DNA of 64,000 bases from Alistipes sp. GTDB taxonomy: Bacteria > Bacteroidota > Bacteroidia > Bacteroidales > Rikenellaceae. Both the position numbers and the translations under genes were made by a program. Of the stretch, positions 45,368 through 54,838 are shown in pieces (the first letter of the stretch is position 1; each line of letters opens with the position of its first letter). The notes under the pieces were generated by a model, which saw only the letters and a list, made by a program, of their open reading frames with translations, was not told the DNA's origin and ran no database searches. The stretch is taken from positions 1 through 64,000 of the forward strand of contig JAGBTQ010000016.1 of NCBI GenBank assembly GCA_017631275.1, in the 5' to 3' direction.

Positions 45368-48154
45368 TTGGATAACAAGATTACGATAAAGGGTGCGAGG
45401 GTTCACAACCTCAAAAATGTAGACCTCGAGATTCCGCACAACAAGCTTGTGGTTGTCACTGGCTTGTCGGGCTCGGGAAAATCTACGTTGGCTTTCGACA
45501 CGATATTTGCTGAGGGTCAGCGTCGCTATGTCGAGAGCCTCTCGGCATATGCTCGTCAGTTTCTGGGACGTGTCGAGAAGCCCGATGTCGACATTATCGA
45601 GGGTATTGCTCCCGCCATTGCTATCGAGCAGAAGGTGATATCTCGCAACCCACGCTCTACGGTGGGTACAACAACCGAGATTTACGACTATCTTAAGCTC
45701 TTGTTTGCCCGTATCGGCAGAACCTATTCGCCAACAACGGGTCGTGAGATTCGTTGCTACGAGGTTGATGATGTCGTAGATTATATCCTCACGCTCGATG
45801 ACGATACACGTATTGTTGTTGCTGCCCCCATGCTCCTAAAGCAGTCGGAGGGTATTGTCGAGCGTATGCTCACCCTCATCGAGGACGGCGTAAACCGTGT
45901 GATGTATCGTGGCGAGATGATGCTTGTTGAGGAGTTTATGCCTCAGATAAGCACCGATATGTCTATCCACGACCTAATGATTGTTGTCGACCGCCTTAGG
46001 GTTAGCCACGAGCAAGATACAGTATCACGTATGGCAGACTCTGTGGCACGTGCCATGGGCTATGGCTCGGGTGTTATGTATGTTCAGGTGGGCGACACCC
46101 TTGAGCAGTTCTCCACACACTACGACGAGGGAGATATGAAGTTTGAGCGCCCTACAGAGCACCTCTTCTCGTTTAATAATCCTATTGGCGCATGCCCCGT
46201 GTGTGAGGGCTATGGTAAGGTTATGGGCATCGACGAGAGCCTTGTTGTACCCGATAAGTCGAAGAGTGTCTATGATGGTGCTGTTGCCTGCTGGAATGGT
46301 GCTTCGATGAGCCGCTGGAAGCAGGAGCTTGTTCTTAACTCGTCGAAGTGCGGTTTTCCAATTCACACGCCATATCACGCTCTGAGCGATGCCGAGCGCG
46401 AGATGTTGTGGCGTGGAACGGACTATTTCTATGGTATTGACGACTTCTTTGCATATGTAGATACTCAGCGCCATAAGGTGCAGTATCGTGCTCTGAAGTC
46501 ACGCTATATGGGCAAGACCACGTGTCCCGAGTGTCACGGTAGCCGCCTACGCAAGGAGGCTTTGTACGTGAAGGTTGGTGGCAAGAGTATCGCTGAGGTT
46601 GTGCAGATGACCATTGGCGAGGTGGTTGCCTTCTTCGATAACCTAAATCTCGATGAGCATGATGCGGCTACGGCTGAGCGTGTCTTAAAGGAGATTCGTA
46701 GCCGCTTAGGCTACCTTGTTGAGGTTGGCTTGCATTACCTTACGCTCGACCGTCTGTCGGCAACGCTGTCGGGTGGCGAGTCGCAGCGCATAAACCTATC
46801 TACGTCGCTGGGTAGCAACCTTGTGGGCTCGATGTATATCCTCGATGAGCCGAGTATCGGTCTTCACCCTCGCGACACCAACCGCCTTATTGGCGTGCTC
46901 AAGCAGCTGCGCGACTTGGATAATACGGTTATCGTAGTGGAGCACGAGGAGGAGGTTATGCGTGCCGCCGACTGGATAGTAGATATGGGCCCCGAGGCGG
47001 GTGTATGTGGTGGCGAGGTTGTGTATAACGGACCAGCCGCAGATATTGCCAATGCCGAAGGCTCGCTTACTGCCGACTACCTAACACGCCGCAAGGAGAT
47101 TGAGATACCTAAGCGCCGTCGTGCCTCGGCAGGATCGGTTAAGATATATGGCGCTCGCCATAATAACCTCAAGAATGTCGACGTGGAGATACCTCTCGGC
47201 GTGCTCACGTGCATCACGGGAGTGTCGGGCTCTGGTAAGTCGTCGTTGGCCGACGATATATTATATCCTGCGCTCAAGCGTCGCCTATCCGAGACTACGC
47301 TCATGCCTGGTGACCACGACCGCATAGAGGTGGATAGTCGCCTTGTGCAGGGTGTCGAGATGGTGTCGCAGTCGCCTATTGGTAAGTCAACACGCTCAAA
47401 TCCCGTGACATATATCAAGGCCTACGACGAGATACGTAAGCTCTTCTCGGAGCAGCCATACTGCAAGCATACGGGCATCACACCAGCAGCATTCTCGTTT
47501 AATATGCCGGGTGGCCGTTGCGAGGAGTGCGAGGGCGAGGGTGTCATCAAGATCAGCATGCAGTTTATGGCTGATGTCGAGCTTCAGTGCGAGGCGTGCC
47601 AGGGTCGTAGGTTTAAGCCCGAGATACTTGAGGTTAAGTATCGTGGCAAGACCATCTACGATGTGCTGGAGATGTCCGTAGACGAGGCTATGACATTCTT
47701 TGCTGAGGATAAAGATAGTGCCACCGTGCGCCGTATCGTCGAGCGCCTACGACCTTTGCAGCAGGTAGGCTTGGGCTATGTTAAGCTTGGCCAGTCCTCT
47801 TCGACACTGTCGGGTGGTGAGTCGCAGCGCGTGAAGCTCGCCTCGTTCCTCACTAAGGACAAGTCTTCGGAGCGCCTAATATTTATCTTTGACGAGCCTA
47901 CTACGGGCCTTCATTTCCATGATATTCGCCGTCTGCTTGGTGCCTTCGATGCACTCATAGAGCGTGGTCACAGTGTTGTTGTCGTTGAGCACAATATGGA
48001 GGTTATCAAGTGTGCCGATTGGGTCATTGATCTTGGTCCCGATGCTGGTGTCGATGGTGGTAGGGTTGTTGTGGCTGGCACGCCCGAGCAGGTTGAGTCG
48101 TGTAAGGAGAGCTACACGGGACAATACTTAAAGATTCACAATGAGAGAGTTTGA
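45368..48154 (+). CDS. uvrA: Excinuclease ABC subunit A
   Basis: 928 residues from a TTG start ([20 protein letters not shown] is the normal UvrA opening; no ATG lies upstream in frame). Two ABC ATPases are present, with Walker [10 protein letters not shown] near residue 33 and GVSGSGKSS near 618, and signature sequences LSGGESQRI and LSGGESQRV. Zinc-binding cysteine pairs are seen in [15 protein letters not shown], and CEECEGEG ... CEACQG. It recognises helix-distorting DNA damage and loads UvrB. The end overlaps the M16 peptidase start by 14 bases. Confidence 0.97.
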   Translation: MDNKITIKGARVHNLKNVDLEIPHNKLVVVTGLSGSGKSTLAFDTIFAEGQRRYVESLSAYARQFLGRVEKPDVDIIEGIAPAIAIEQKVISRNPRSTVGTTTEIYDYLKLLFARIGRTYSPTTGREIRCYEVDDVVDYILTLDDDTRIVVAAPMLLKQSEGIVERMLTLIEDGVNRVMYRGEMMLVEEFMPQISTDMSIHDLMIVVDRLRVSHEQDTVSRMADSVARAMGYGSGVMYVQVGDTLEQFSTHYDEGDMKFERPTEHLFSFNNPIGACPVCEGYGKVMGIDESLVVPDKSKSVYDGAVACWNGASMSRWKQELVLNSSKCGFPIHTPYHALSDAEREMLWRGTDYFYGIDDFFAYVDTQRHKVQYRALKSRYMGKTTCPECHGSRLRKEALYVKVGGKSIAEVVQMTIGEVVAFFDNLNLDEHDAATAERVLKEIRSRLGYLVEVGLHYLTLDRLSATLSGGESQRINLSTSLGSNLVGSMYILDEPSIGLHPRDTNRLIGVLKQLRDLDNTVIVVEHEEEVMRAADWIVDMGPEAGVCGGEVVYNGPAADIANAEGSLTADYLTRRKEIEIPKRRRASAGSVKIYGARHNNLKNVDVEIPLGVLTCITGVSGSGKSSLADDILYPALKRRLSETTLMPGDHDRIEVDSRLVQGVEMVSQSPIGKSTRSNPVTYIKAYDEIRKLFSEQPYCKHTGITPAAFSFNMPGGRCEECEGEGVIKISMQFMADVELQCEACQGRRFKPEILEVKYRGKTIYDVLEMSVDEAMTFFAEDKDSATVRRIVERLRPLQQVGLGYVKLGQSSSTLSGGESQRVKLASFLTKDKSSERLIFIFDEPTTGLHFHDIRRLLGAFDALIERGHSVVVVEHNMEVIKCADWVIDLGPDAGVDGGRVVVAGTPEQVESCKESYTGQYLKIHNERV

Positions 48155-49361
48155 AACATATATACTACCTAATGGTATACGAGGTATTCATCGCCAGGTG
48201 CGTAGCTCGGTGGCGCATTGTGCCCTTGTGGTAAATGCTGGTAGCCGCGACGAGCTTAAGGGTGAGCATGGCATTGCTCACCTTGTGGAGCATGCTCTGT
48301 TTAAGGGCACTGAGCGCCGTAAGGCATATCAGGTGAACTGCCGTCTGGAGAATCTTGGTGGCGAGCTCAATGCCTACACCACAAAGGAGGATACCACGCT
48401 TCATGCTACGGTCATGCGCCACGACTTTAGCCGTGCCGTGGAGCTTATTGGCGATGTTATCTTCCGCTCAACGTTCCCTGAGCGCGAGCTACGAAAGGAG
48501 CGTGAGGTTATTGCCGACGAGATTAACTCATATAAGGATTCGCCCTCGGAGCGCATATACGACGACTTCGAGGACCTTATCTTCAAGGGCTCGGAGCTCG
48601 GACACAATATCCTCGGCTCGAAGGCCACTATTGCGCGCCTATCTACCGATGAGCTTCGTAGCTTTGTTAAGCGCACCTATACCACCGACCAGATGGTATT
48701 CTCATCTATTGGCAACTTCTCGGTACGCACCGCCCAGAGTGTTGCTGAGCGCTACCTCGGGGGCTTTGCGCCAACAAGCCGCGAGTACCAGCGCACATCC
48801 CCCCTTGCCTACGAGCCATTCACCCTCTCGCAGCAGCGACATACGCATCAGGCACATGGTATCATCGGAACGCGTGGCTATGGCATATCGGACGAGCGCC
48901 GCTTGCCACTTGCTCTGCTTGTAAATATCCTTGGTGGCCCATCGGCTAACTCGCTGCTAAACATCGAGCTACGTGAGCGCCGAGGACTATCCTACAACGT
49001 CGAGGCAACATATACGCCATACTCCGATTGCGGTATTGTGGGTATCTACTTCTCGTCGGACCATTGCAATGCAGAGGAGTGCGTGTCGCTTATCGAGCGT
49101 GAGGTTGAGGCTCTGCGCCATACGCCAATTACGCCTCGTCGCCTAAGTGTTGCCAAGCGCCAGTTTGTTGCGCAGATGGCTATTTCCATGGAGTCGAACG
49201 AGGGCTATATGCTCGGTGCGGGTAAGAGCTACTTGCTATATAAAGATATCGACACGCTCGAGGAGGCCTACAAGAAGGTTATGGCTATTACATCGGAGCA
49301 GATAATGGAGGTTGCCAACGACTCGCTCGGCTCGCTCTCACGACTAATCTATACGCGCTAA
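48141..49361 (+). CDS. M16 family zinc metallopeptidase
   Basis: 406 residues. The inverted zinc motif HLVEH lies in GEHGIAHLVEHALFKGTE near residue 47. The downstream glutamate is in the DEINSYKDSPSERIYDD region. An inactive-type C-terminal M16 half follows with GGPSANSLLNIELRERRGLSYNV, the R/Y substrate-binding block. The length fits single-chain proteins that work as homodimers. Substrate unknown; some relatives process peptides. Overlaps uvrA and precedes an O-methyltransferase gene by 13 bases. Confidence 0.92.
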   Translation: MREFETYILPNGIRGIHRQVRSSVAHCALVVNAGSRDELKGEHGIAHLVEHALFKGTERRKAYQVNCRLENLGGELNAYTTKEDTTLHATVMRHDFSRAVELIGDVIFRSTFPERELRKEREVIADEINSYKDSPSERIYDDFEDLIFKGSELGHNILGSKATIARLSTDELRSFVKRTYTTDQMVFSSIGNFSVRTAQSVAERYLGGFAPTSREYQRTSPLAYEPFTLSQQRHTHQAHGIIGTRGYGISDERRLPLALLVNILGGPSANSLLNIELRERRGLSYNVEATYTPYSDCGIVGIYFSSDHCNAEECVSLIEREVEALRHTPITPRRLSVAKRQFVAQMAISMESNEGYMLGAGKSYLLYKDIDTLEEAYKKVMAITSEQIMEVANDSLGSLSRLIYTR

Positions 49362-49374
49362 ATATTAAAAAATA

Positions 49375-50010
49375 ATGGATAAACTCGAAGCCTATATCTT
49401 AGATAATACCAAGCCCGAGGAGGAACTTATGCACCGCCTTGAGCGCGAGACCTACTTGCGTGTTATCAACCCACGCATGATCTCGGGACACCTTCAGGGC
49501 AAGCTCCTCGAGATGCTTGTTCGCATGATGCGCCCGAAGCGAGTGCTTGAGATTGGAACATTCACAGGATACTCGGGACTCTCTATCGCCCGTGGTCTTG
49601 ATGACGATGCTCTGCTCGATACTATCGAGGTTGATGACGAGCTCGAGGAGATTGCAGCAAAATACTTCGAGGCATCGGAGTATGGCCACCGCATACGCCA
49701 GCACGTGGGCTCGGCATTGGAGGTAGTGCCACAGCTCGGCGAGGTCTACGACATGGTATTTATCGATGGCGATAAGCGCGAGTACCCTGCATACTACAAT
49801 ATGCTTATGGAGGGAGGCTATGTGCGCAGTGGCTCGTTTATGCTTGCCGACAACATCTTGTGGTATGGCAAGGTGGCAGAGCCTATCGCCCACAACGACA
49901 AGCACACCGAGGCTATTGTTGAGTTTAATCGCATGGTCTGTGCTGATGAGCGTGTAGATAATGTCATAGTTCCGATACGTGACGGAATTAACCTCATCAG
50001 AGTAAAATAA
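49375..50010 (+). CDS. O-methyltransferase (class I SAM-dependent, caffeoyl-CoA type)
   Basis: 211 residues. The SAM motif VLEIGTFTGYSGLSIARGL lies near residue 56, followed by TIEVDDELEEIA, HVGSALEVVPQL and VFIDGDKREYPAYY, which supplies the metal-binding aspartate. The family methylates hydroxyl groups of catechol-like small molecules or, in some bacteria, tRNA wobble hydroxyuridine (TrmR). A tRNA or small-molecule substrate cannot be decided here. Last gene of the dapB run; a bidirectional terminator follows. Confidence 0.88.
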   Translation: MDKLEAYILDNTKPEEELMHRLERETYLRVINPRMISGHLQGKLLEMLVRMMRPKRVLEIGTFTGYSGLSIARGLDDDALLDTIEVDDELEEIAAKYFEASEYGHRIRQHVGSALEVVPQLGEVYDMVFIDGDKREYPAYYNMLMEGGYVRSGSFMLADNILWYGKVAEPIAHNDKHTEAIVEFNRMVCADERVDNVIVPIRDGINLIRVK

Positions 50011-50012
50011 TA

Positions 50013-50040
50013 AATGGCACTTGGTTTTCCAAGTGCCATT
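50013..50040. terminator. Bidirectional terminator between O-methyltransferase and ZIP genes
   Basis: Twelve-bp stem AATGGCACTTGG (50013-50024) with CCAAGTGCCATT (50029-50040) and TTTT loop. The genes on both sides converge on it. Confidence 0.88.
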
Positions 50041-50048
50041 ATTGTTTG

Positions 50049-50825
50049 CTAACCGAGCGCTACATCGAGTATCATCATTATGACAAAGCCCAGGGCAAAG
50101 GCTATAGTGCCCATGTTGGAGTGCTTGCCCTGCTGGGTCTCGGGTATTAGCTCCTCGACAACTACATATATCATCGCTCCTGCCGAGAAGGCGAGGAGGT
50201 AGGGTAGTGTTGGCGATATGTACTCATATAACAGCACCATTGCCAGCGCGGCTACTGGCTCGACAATACCCGAAAGAGTGCCATTGCCAAAGGCGCGACC
50301 TCGGCTCATGCCCTCCGAGCGCAAGGGAAGTGCTATGATAGCACCCTCAGGAATATTCTGTATTGCCATACCCAAAGCCAGGGCTGCTGCCGAGGCAAGC
50401 GTGATGCCCGCATCGCCCGCTAGTGCGCCCGCAACAACTGCACCTACAGCCATGCCCTCAGGAATGTTGTGCAGCGTGACGGCAAGCATTAGCTTCTGCC
50501 TACGCCCGAGCTTCGACTTTGGACCCTCTGCCGTATCCGACGATAGGTGTTGGTGCGGTACAAAGGTGTCGAGCATAAGCAAGAACAATATGCCCAAGAT
50601 AAAACCTACGGCTGCGGGTAGCCAGCTAAGCCTGTCTAAGTGTGCCGAGAGGTCGATAGCGGGGATTATGAGCGACCACACCGAGGCTGCCACCATCACA
50701 CCTGCAGCAAAGCCCAGGAGTGAGGTGTGCAGACGCTGTGAGGGGCTACGGCGTGCAAATAGCACCGTCGAAGCACCTACAATAGTGCCCACGAGGGGTA
50801 TCAGAAGTATTGTCGTAAAGTTCAT
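50049..50825 (-). CDS. ZIP family divalent metal transporter
   Basis: 258 residues and about eight membrane helices. The metal-site helices carry HNIPEGMAVGAVVAG near residue 120 and QNIPEGAIIALPL near 155, the HNxPEG/QNxPEG pair of ZIP proteins. A short hydrophilic loop (about 83-105, with PHQHLSSD) lies before them. It probably imports zinc, or iron or manganese. A glutamate in VVEELIPE near the end is also conserved. A terminator of the upstream rubrerythrin gene precedes it, so expression may come from readthrough or an unseen promoter. Confidence 0.92.
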   Translation of the reverse strand: MNFTTILLIPLVGTIVGASTVLFARRSPSQRLHTSLLGFAAGVMVAASVWSLIIPAIDLSAHLDRLSWLPAAVGFILGILFLLMLDTFVPHQHLSSDTAEGPKSKLGRRQKLMLAVTLHNIPEGMAVGAVVAGALAGDAGITLASAAALALGMAIQNIPEGAIIALPLRSEGMSRGRAFGNGTLSGIVEPVAALAMVLLYEYISPTLPYLLAFSAGAMIYVVVEELIPETQQGKHSNMGTIAFALGFVIMMILDVALG

Positions 50826-50840
50826 AGAGTTGCTATATGC

Positions 50841-50867
50841 AAAAACAGACCCATGTTTCAGGGTCTG
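50841..50867 (-). terminator. Terminator of the rubrerythrin gene
   Basis: CAGACCC (50846-50852) pairs with GGGTCTG (50861-50867), followed on the minus strand by TTTTTG. It lies 25 bases past the stop. Confidence 0.8.
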
Positions 50868-50891
50868 TTCGTTGTATTGTAGATTTATCTA

Positions 50892-51428
50892 CTAATAGTT
50901 CTCAGCCTTAATCTGGAAGTAAGCCTGTGGGTGTACGCATACTGGGCAAACCTCAGGAGCCTTCTTGCCTACCTGAATGTGACCGCAGTTTGAGCACTGC
51001 CAGATCATGTCGCCATCGCGAGAGAATACCAAGCCACCCTCAACGTTAGCCAAGAGCTTGCGGTAGCGCTCCTCGTGCTCCTTCTCAATCTTACCAACCT
51101 GCTCGAAGAGGAATGCGATGTGGTCGAAGCCCTCCTCGCGAGCGTCCTTAGCCATCTGGTCGTACATGTCAGTCCACTCGTAGTTCTCGCCGTCAGCCGC
51201 AGCCTTTAGGTTCTCAGCTGTTGAGCCAATGCCGTTGAGAAGCTTGAACCAAATCTCAGCGTGCTCCTTCTCGTTTGCTGCTGTCTCCTCGAAAATCTTA
51301 GCAATCTGCACGTAGCCATCCTTCTTAGCCTTAGATGCAAAATATGTGTACTTGTTACGAGCCTGGCTCTCACCTGCAAAAGCCTCCCACAAGTTCTTCT
51401 CAGTCTTAGTTCCCTTCAAATCTTTCAT
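50892..51428 (-). CDS. rbr: Rubrerythrin
   Basis: 178 residues. A four-helix diiron domain shows [13 protein letters not shown] and [14 protein letters not shown] in the first half and [12 protein letters not shown] in the second, providing the carboxylates and histidine. The C-terminal rubredoxin-like centre has CSNCGH and CPVCVHP. Rubrerythrin reduces hydrogen peroxide in the cytoplasm of anaerobes, which agrees with an anaerobic host. Single gene with a consensus promoter and terminator. Confidence 0.96.
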   Translation of the reverse strand: MKDLKGTKTEKNLWEAFAGESQARNKYTYFASKAKKDGYVQIAKIFEETAANEKEHAEIWFKLLNGIGSTAENLKAAADGENYEWTDMYDQMAKDAREEGFDHIAFLFEQVGKIEKEHEERYRKLLANVEGGLVFSRDGDMIWQCSNCGHIQVGKKAPEVCPVCVHPQAYFQIKAENY

Positions 51429-51483
51429 AGTTTTAATAGTTTTATTGGTTTGTAATATTTTCTGTTTTTATCTTTTCCTGACG

Positions 51484-51513
51484 CAAAGATAAGAGTTTTT
51501 TTGTTATCTGCAA
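51484..51513 (-). promoter_or_regulatory. Promoter of the rubrerythrin gene
   Basis: Minus-strand TATCTTTG (51484-51491) and TTG (51511-51513) with a 19-base spacer. Transcription would start about 50 bases ahead of the ATG. Confidence 0.75.
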
Positions 51514-51591
51514 TAGAATTTTGATTGTATTATTTTATGACTCTATAAGCATATGTTATACTATATAAAAATATATATAAGGTATAATGAT

Positions 51592-51628
51592 GCAAAAAAA
51601 AGAGTCCAACCAAAAGCTGAACTCTTTT
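51592..51628 (-). terminator. Terminator of panCD
   Basis: AAAGAGT (about 51598-51604) pairs with ACTCTTT (51621-51627). The minus strand continues in a run of eight T. It lies 48 bases past the panD stop. Confidence 0.75.
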
Positions 51629-51675
51629 CTATTTTATAATTCTATGTGGTAGAGCCTTGTTTGCCCGCCCAAAAA

Positions 51676-52026
51676 TTATAGTAGTCTGTTTGTGCGCTCG
51701 TCGGGGAACACAACCTTAGGCTGGAAGGTCTTAGCCTCCTCGAAGTCCATAAAGCCGTAGCCCATGATGATAACGATGTCGCCCACAGCGGTCTTGCGTG
51801 CTGCTGCGCCATTGAGGCAGATGCAGCCGCTACCACGCTCGCCCTTGATTACATAGGTCTCGATGCGCTCGCCATTGTTGTTGTTCACGATCTGCACCTT
51901 CTCGCCCTCGATAAGGCCTGCTGCGTCCATCAAATCCTCGTCGATGGTGATGCTTCCCACGTAGTTCAAATTCGCCTCAGTAACACGTACTCGGTGAATC
52001 TTCGATTTCATTCTTTCTATATACAT
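51676..52026 (-). CDS. panD: Aspartate 1-decarboxylase
   Basis: 116 residues, the full length of this small proenzyme. The self-cleavage site Gly24-Ser25 is in YVGSITID; serine becomes the pyruvoyl group that decarboxylates aspartate to beta-alanine. The [10 protein letters not shown] opening, CLNGAAAR and IIMGYGFMD are family blocks. The start at 52026 keeps the usual spacing to KSKIHR. Beta-alanine is the partner substrate of PanC, whose gene lies 18 bases upstream. Confidence 0.96.
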   Translation of the reverse strand: MYIERMKSKIHRVRVTEANLNYVGSITIDEDLMDAAGLIEGEKVQIVNNNNGERIETYVIKGERGSGCICLNGAAARKTAVGDIVIIMGYGFMDFEEAKTFQPKVVFPDERTNRLL

Positions 52027-52044
52027 AGCTTGGGTAGTGATATC

Positions 52045-52881
52045 TTACTTAATTTTAATGTTGTCGATAAGGCGAATGTTGCCCGCCTGAATTGCGCAGC
52101 AACCCTGAATGCGCTCAGCATCGCTCCAATTTGCCACCTTCTGCATTGTTGCAGCATCTACAGCCTCGAAATAGATGGTCTTAAGAAGTGGGTTAGAGTC
52201 GATAGTCTTAACCACCCACTCGGTAAGCTCAGCTGGGGTCATCTCTGCCATCTTCTCTGCGCACTGCTTGATTGTTGCGTAGATGTGTGGTGCTGCCTCG
52301 CGGTGCTCAGGTGTGAGTAGCTCGTTGCGTGATGATAGCGCCAAGCCATCCTCGCCACGAACAATGGCACACTCAACAATCTCGATGTCGATTGCAAGCT
52401 GCTTTACCATAGCCTTAATCACGGCAATCTGCTGGAAGTCCTTCTCGCCGAAGTATGCACGCTTAGGGTTCACCAAGGCAAAGAGGCGGCTTACCACCTG
52501 TGCCACACCATTGAAGTGGCCTGGGCGTGTTGCGCCCTCCATAACCTTGTCGATAAGTCCGAAGTCGAACTGGCGTGTATCAGGCTCTGGGTATATATCC
52601 TCGACCGATGGCATAAATACTATGTCGGCACCTGCAGCCTCCAAGATGGCGCAGTCAGCCTCTGGTGTGCGAGGGTAATTCTTAAGGTCGTTCTTGTCGT
52701 TGAACTGTGTTGGGTTTACGAATACGCTCACAACAACAGTCTCGTTCTCCTTGCGTGCACGCTCCACCAATGAGCGGTGGCCAGCGTGTAGAGCACCCAT
52801 TGTGGGCACGAAGCCTACACCCTCCTTAGGGCAGTTGGCTAATGCTGCGTTTAGATCAGCTACTCTGTTTACTACAATCAT
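52045..52881 (-). CDS. panC: Pantothenate synthetase
   Basis: 278 residues. The HIGH-like motif is in VPTMGALHAGHRSLV near residue 26, followed by VVVSVFVNPTQF, PRTPEADC, the YFGEKDFQQ motif and the KMSKS-like SSRNELL. It joins pantoate and beta-alanine with ATP to form pantothenate for coenzyme A. First gene of a panC-panD pair with its own promoter and terminator. Confidence 0.97.
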   Translation of the reverse strand: MIVVNRVADLNAALANCPKEGVGFVPTMGALHAGHRSLVERARKENETVVVSVFVNPTQFNDKNDLKNYPRTPEADCAILEAAGADIVFMPSVEDIYPEPDTRQFDFGLIDKVMEGATRPGHFNGVAQVVSRLFALVNPKRAYFGEKDFQQIAVIKAMVKQLAIDIEIVECAIVRGEDGLALSSRNELLTPEHREAAPHIYATIKQCAEKMAEMTPAELTEWVVKTIDSNPLLKTIYFEAVDAATMQKVANWSDAERIQGCCAIQAGNIRLIDNIKIK

Positions 52882-52903
52882 AATTCTATGATAAATGATG
52901 CGA

Positions 52904-52933
52904 CAAAGTTACAAACTTCTATGAAGATAGCAA
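52904..52933 (-). promoter_or_regulatory. Promoter of panCD
   Basis: Minus-strand TAACTTTG (52904-52911) and TTG (52931-52933), spacer 19 bases. Lies 23 bases ahead of panC. Confidence 0.78.
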
Positions 52934-52974
52934 GTAATAAAGGCGAAAATATGATGTTTTTGCCCTCTGACTAG

Positions 52975-53424
52975 CTATTTTGCCTGTGGAAAGGCGTTTA
53001 TTGGGTTATATTTCTCGCCGTCGTGCTCGTAGCAATATGTCGTAATGCCGTTTGTCATGGCTATGTATCGGCATCGTAGCACGTTGTTGTAGCGTGTCAC
53101 CTGGCGTAGCACCTCCTCGCTAATCTTCACGTTCGGCTCTTTGCACTCGACGACCATTAGGGGCCTTAGGTCTGCACCCATCACCACTATGTCGGCGCGC
53201 TGTGCCATGCCGTTAATCTCGACGGGATACTCCTCGACAATTAGCTGTGGGGCAAAGCCACACTCCGTGCGTAGATACTCCACCACATGACGGCGCACCC
53301 ACTCCTCGGGTGTGAGCACCAGCCAACGACCACGCACCGCATCGAATATCTCGGTGCAGCCCCTATCGTTGCGTCGTGCACGTAGGCGTATGGGTGGAAA
53401 GTTGAGCGTAGGGTAGTCCGCCAT
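52975..53424 (-). CDS. Stand-alone HsdR-N-like (type I restriction R N-terminal domain) protein
   Basis: 149 residues from the ATG at 53424; a promoter at 53450-53479 excludes the longer frame. It resembles the N-terminal nuclease-like domain of type I restriction R subunits: YPVEINGMAQRADIVVMGAD followed by PLMVVECKEPNVKI, giving the D...ExK pattern of PD-(D/E)xK nucleases (Asp about 99, Glu-Cys-Lys about 112-114). The helicase part and hsdM/hsdS are absent nearby. Such short proteins are common in Bacteroidetes as single genes of unknown role. Confidence 0.8.
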   Translation of the reverse strand: MADYPTLNFPPIRLRARRNDRGCTEIFDAVRGRWLVLTPEEWVRRHVVEYLRTECGFAPQLIVEEYPVEINGMAQRADIVVMGADLRPLMVVECKEPNVKISEEVLRQVTRYNNVLRCRYIAMTNGITTYCYEHDGEKYNPINAFPQAK

Positions 53425-53438
53425 TGCAAATAAAGTAT

Positions 53439-53446
53439 TATATTTG
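53439..53446 (+). promoter_or_regulatory. -7 box for the C_GCAxxG_C_C gene
   Basis: TATATTTG on the plus strand, 22 bases ahead of the ATG at 53468. It lies within the divergent promoter patch, four bases from the minus-strand box. Confidence 0.6.
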
Positions 53447-53449
53447 TGG

Positions 53450-53479
53450 CAAAGATACTTAAATAATATGGAAAAGCAA
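53450..53479 (-). promoter_or_regulatory. Promoter for the HsdR-N-like gene
   Basis: Minus-strand TATCTTTG (53450-53457) with TTG at 53477-53479, spacer 19 bases. It reaches into the first codons of the divergent gene, so the two promoters should interfere. Confidence 0.7.
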
Positions 53480-53947
53480 CTAATCATAAATGTAGATGAG
53501 CGTGTAGAGCGTGCTCAGAGTCTTTTTAAGGCGGGATATAACTGTGCTCAGGCTGTTGTCATGGCATTCGACGACGTTATGGGACTTACTACCGAGGAGC
53601 TTGCACGCCTTGCTGCACCCTTTGGTGGTGGCATGGGCCGCATGCGTGAGGTGTGTGGCACTGTTAGTGGCATGGCATTCTTGGCGGGTGCTATCAAGCC
53701 CTCGGCTGACCCCAGCAACCTCGAGGAGCGCAAGGAGAACTACGCCCTTGTGCAGTTGTTTGCCGATAAGTTTCGCATGGAGAATGGCGACATCGTCTGC
53801 CGCCGATTGCTGGGCTTAGAGCCTATTGCCGAGCGCAATGAAACACCTATGCCCTCGGCTCGCACTGCGGAGTACTACCGCAAGCGCCCCTGCTCCGAAT
53901 ATGTCGGCTGTGCCGCCCGCATCGTCGCCGAGTACCTTGCAAAGTAG
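53468..53947 (+). CDS. C_GCAxxG_C_C family redox-type protein
   Basis: 159 residues from the ATG at 53468. The defining blocks are GYNCAQAVV near residue 27, FGGGMGRMREVCGTVSGM near 55, a cysteine in DIVCRRLLG near 105, and PCSEYVGCAARIV at the end. The conserved cysteines suggest metal or redox chemistry. The family is named only for its motif and no reaction is established. Single gene followed by a strong hairpin. Confidence 0.88.
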   Translation: MEKQLIINVDERVERAQSLFKAGYNCAQAVVMAFDDVMGLTTEELARLAAPFGGGMGRMREVCGTVSGMAFLAGAIKPSADPSNLEERKENYALVQLFADKFRMENGDIVCRRLLGLEPIAERNETPMPSARTAEYYRKRPCSEYVGCAARIVAEYLAK

Positions 53948-53963
53948 GGTAGTAGCCACATAA

Positions 53964-54003
53964 TAAAAAAATCAGCAGACCCCGTCGGCCTGCTGATTTT
54001 GTT
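53964..54003. terminator. Bidirectional terminator between GCAxxG gene and tatC
   Basis: AATCAGCAG (53970-53978) pairs with CTGCTGATT (53990-53998). A run of A lies on the left and T-rich sequence on the right, so it can end both the plus-strand gene and the minus-strand CXXX-Tat operon. Confidence 0.88.
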
Positions 54004-54043
54004 TTTATTAAGGAAATGCATTTCTCCAAAAGTTGCAAATAAG

Positions 54044-54838
54044 TTAATTTTTAATTTTATCAACTTTTTTTGCAACCCATATACTACATTCATATAGAAA
54101 GTATAGTGGAAAAGTTACTAGAAGGCAACTTAAAATATCAGGAGGTGTAATTATTGCAGATATTACCGTAATGGTAAAGAAGGCGTATTTTCTATATTTA
54201 GCTAATATACTAAAGTTTACAATACCCATTTTAGCAAGGATAAATATAATTACTGGCAGCTGAAAAACTACCCCCATAACTACCGTTAGTGATGTAAAGG
54301 TGGAAATATATGACTTCAGTGTAATCATACTGCTAATTGTCTCAGATACACTATATGTTCCTAAGAACCTGAATGATATAGGAAATATCATAAAATAGCA
54401 CATCAATACTCCTATTATAAATAACGAGTATATAATAATGGTTGCCAACACCGAATATTTACGCTCATTGTCATAAAGCGCAGGTAAAATAAATCGAAAT
54501 AATTCCAATAGAATGTAAGGAGATGCTAATAGTAATCCCAAATAAATCGATGTTGTTACGTGTGTCATAAACTGACTCGACAACTCTGTTGCTATTAAAT
54601 CAACATTGTACTCATCAAACTGGAAGTCAAGGCCCAGACCTTGCAGTGTCTGCTCAATTATACGATATGTAATAAAGTTGCTTTTGCTTGGGGCTAATAA
54701 TAATTCCCATGCAATATCTTTAATAACAAATACGCCAATGGCAAGGGCCAATGTGACGCCAAGTATGCGAAATAACATTCGGCGAAGCACCTCTAAGTGT
54801 CCGCCGAATGTTAACTGATTATCATTGCTCTCCTGCAT
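54044..54838 (-). CDS. tatC: Sec-independent protein translocase TatC
   Basis: 264 residues from the ATG at 54838 (the frame is open 13 codons further, with little sense). Six membrane helices can be followed. The cytoplasmic N-terminus FGGHLEVLRRMLFRI matches the conserved TatC HLxELRxR motif that reads the twin-arginine signal. FRFILPALYDNERKYS corresponds to the first cytoplasmic loop region. Base composition is about one-third GC, far lower than nearby core genes. It is the last gene of the CXXX-peptide operon, and its start overlaps tatA by 17 bases. Confidence 0.92.
   Translation of the reverse strand: MQESNDNQLTFGGHLEVLRRMLFRILGVTLALAIGVFVIKDIAWELLLAPSKSNFITYRIIEQTLQGLGLDFQFDEYNVDLIATELSSQFMTHVTTSIYLGLLLASPYILLELFRFILPALYDNERKYSVLATIIIYSLFIIGVLMCYFMIFPISFRFLGTYSVSETISSMITLKSYISTFTSLTVVMGVVFQLPVIIFILAKMGIVNFSILAKYRKYAFFTITVISAIITPPDILSCLLVTFPLYFLYECSIWVAKKVDKIKN

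Noticed and set aside
52975-53424. Idea that the HsdR-N-like gene marks a type I restriction system
   Set aside because: No hsdM, hsdS or helicase domain in the window; neighbours are housekeeping genes.
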